A DNA stretch of 31,859 nt, taken from assembly GCA_039182715.1 (NCBI GenBank), contig JBCDBY010000008.1:1-31859 (forward strand), in the 5' to 3' direction. The position numbers and the translations under genes were made by a program. Of this stretch, positions 31,836 to 31,859 are shown piece by piece. Each line of letters starts with the position of its first letter. Position 1 is the stretch's first letter. Under the pieces are notes generated by a model. It was not told the DNA's origin, did not search any database, and worked only from the letters and a program-made list of their open reading frames with translations. The stretch is from JBCDBY01 sp039182715 (GTDB lineage Bacteria; Planctomycetota; PLA2).

Positions 31836-31859
31836 GACCCCAGCCCCCGGACCCCAGCC

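Overview
The window has two parts that do not belong together. Roughly the first 870 bases are base-balanced, rich in poly-purine and poly-pyrimidine runs, carry no bacterial gene, and end in what looks like a splice acceptor followed by a Ser/Pro-rich reading frame of the kind seen in animal regulatory proteins. From about 870 to the end the sequence is high-GC, densely packed bacterial DNA. I read the start as a eukaryotic fragment joined to a bacterial contig, most likely an assembly chimera. The bacterial part has no rRNA, tRNA or other taxonomic marker. The style (a secreted HEAT-repeat protein, many carboxypeptidase-regulatory-like proteins, large secreted proteins of unknown function, starts without Shine-Dalgarno sequences) resembles Planctomycetota, but that is only a moderate-confidence inference.

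Region by region. 870-2044 (minus): a membrane-anchored PD-(D/E)XK-like protein overlaps by ATGA a secreted TlpA-type thioredoxin-fold protein whose redox motif is U-G-P-C. The first Cys is replaced by an in-frame TGA, and a perfect 7-bp GGU-loop hairpin lies at bacterial SECIS spacing, so this is a strong candidate selenoprotein. 2196-3164 (plus): VAT1-like oxidoreductase. 3189-5606 (minus): tandem amidohydrolase with one intact and one dead catalytic domain. 5633-7725 (plus): a small membrane protein, a SprT-like HEILH protein and a membrane-anchored metallophosphoesterase.

7736-13362 is an amplified array. Three plus-strand carboxypeptidase-regulatory-like proteins each converge on a minus-strand small three-TM protein, with a fourth, diverged copy of the small protein at the end. 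Each unit is preceded by the real 3' end, or a duplicated piece of the 3' end, of the metallophosphoesterase gene. These pieces carry a stop codon whose TA is also the start of a -10-like hexamer. One array gene is truncated and one has an in-frame UGA.

13367-17423: a WaaP/Kdo-kinase-like domain fused to a glycosidase-like domain, divergent from a CYTH protein that overlaps a secreted HExxH protein. 17410-22679: a HEAT-repeat protein, an orphan PAS histidine kinase and a MacB/LolD-type ABC transporter pair. 22696-24400: two related small membrane proteins and a four-TM protein. 24334-31461 (minus): three tandem membrane-anchored carboxypeptidase-regulatory-like paralogues followed by a glycogen branching enzyme. 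The window ends in a direct repeat of about 100 bp present twice, next to C-rich low-complexity sequence.

Many bacterial genes have a TAnnnT hexamer 6-10 nt before the start codon and no Shine-Dalgarno sequence, suggesting leaderless transcripts. The small three-TM genes are the exception: they have GGAGG-like sites that are partly folded into hairpins with the start codon.
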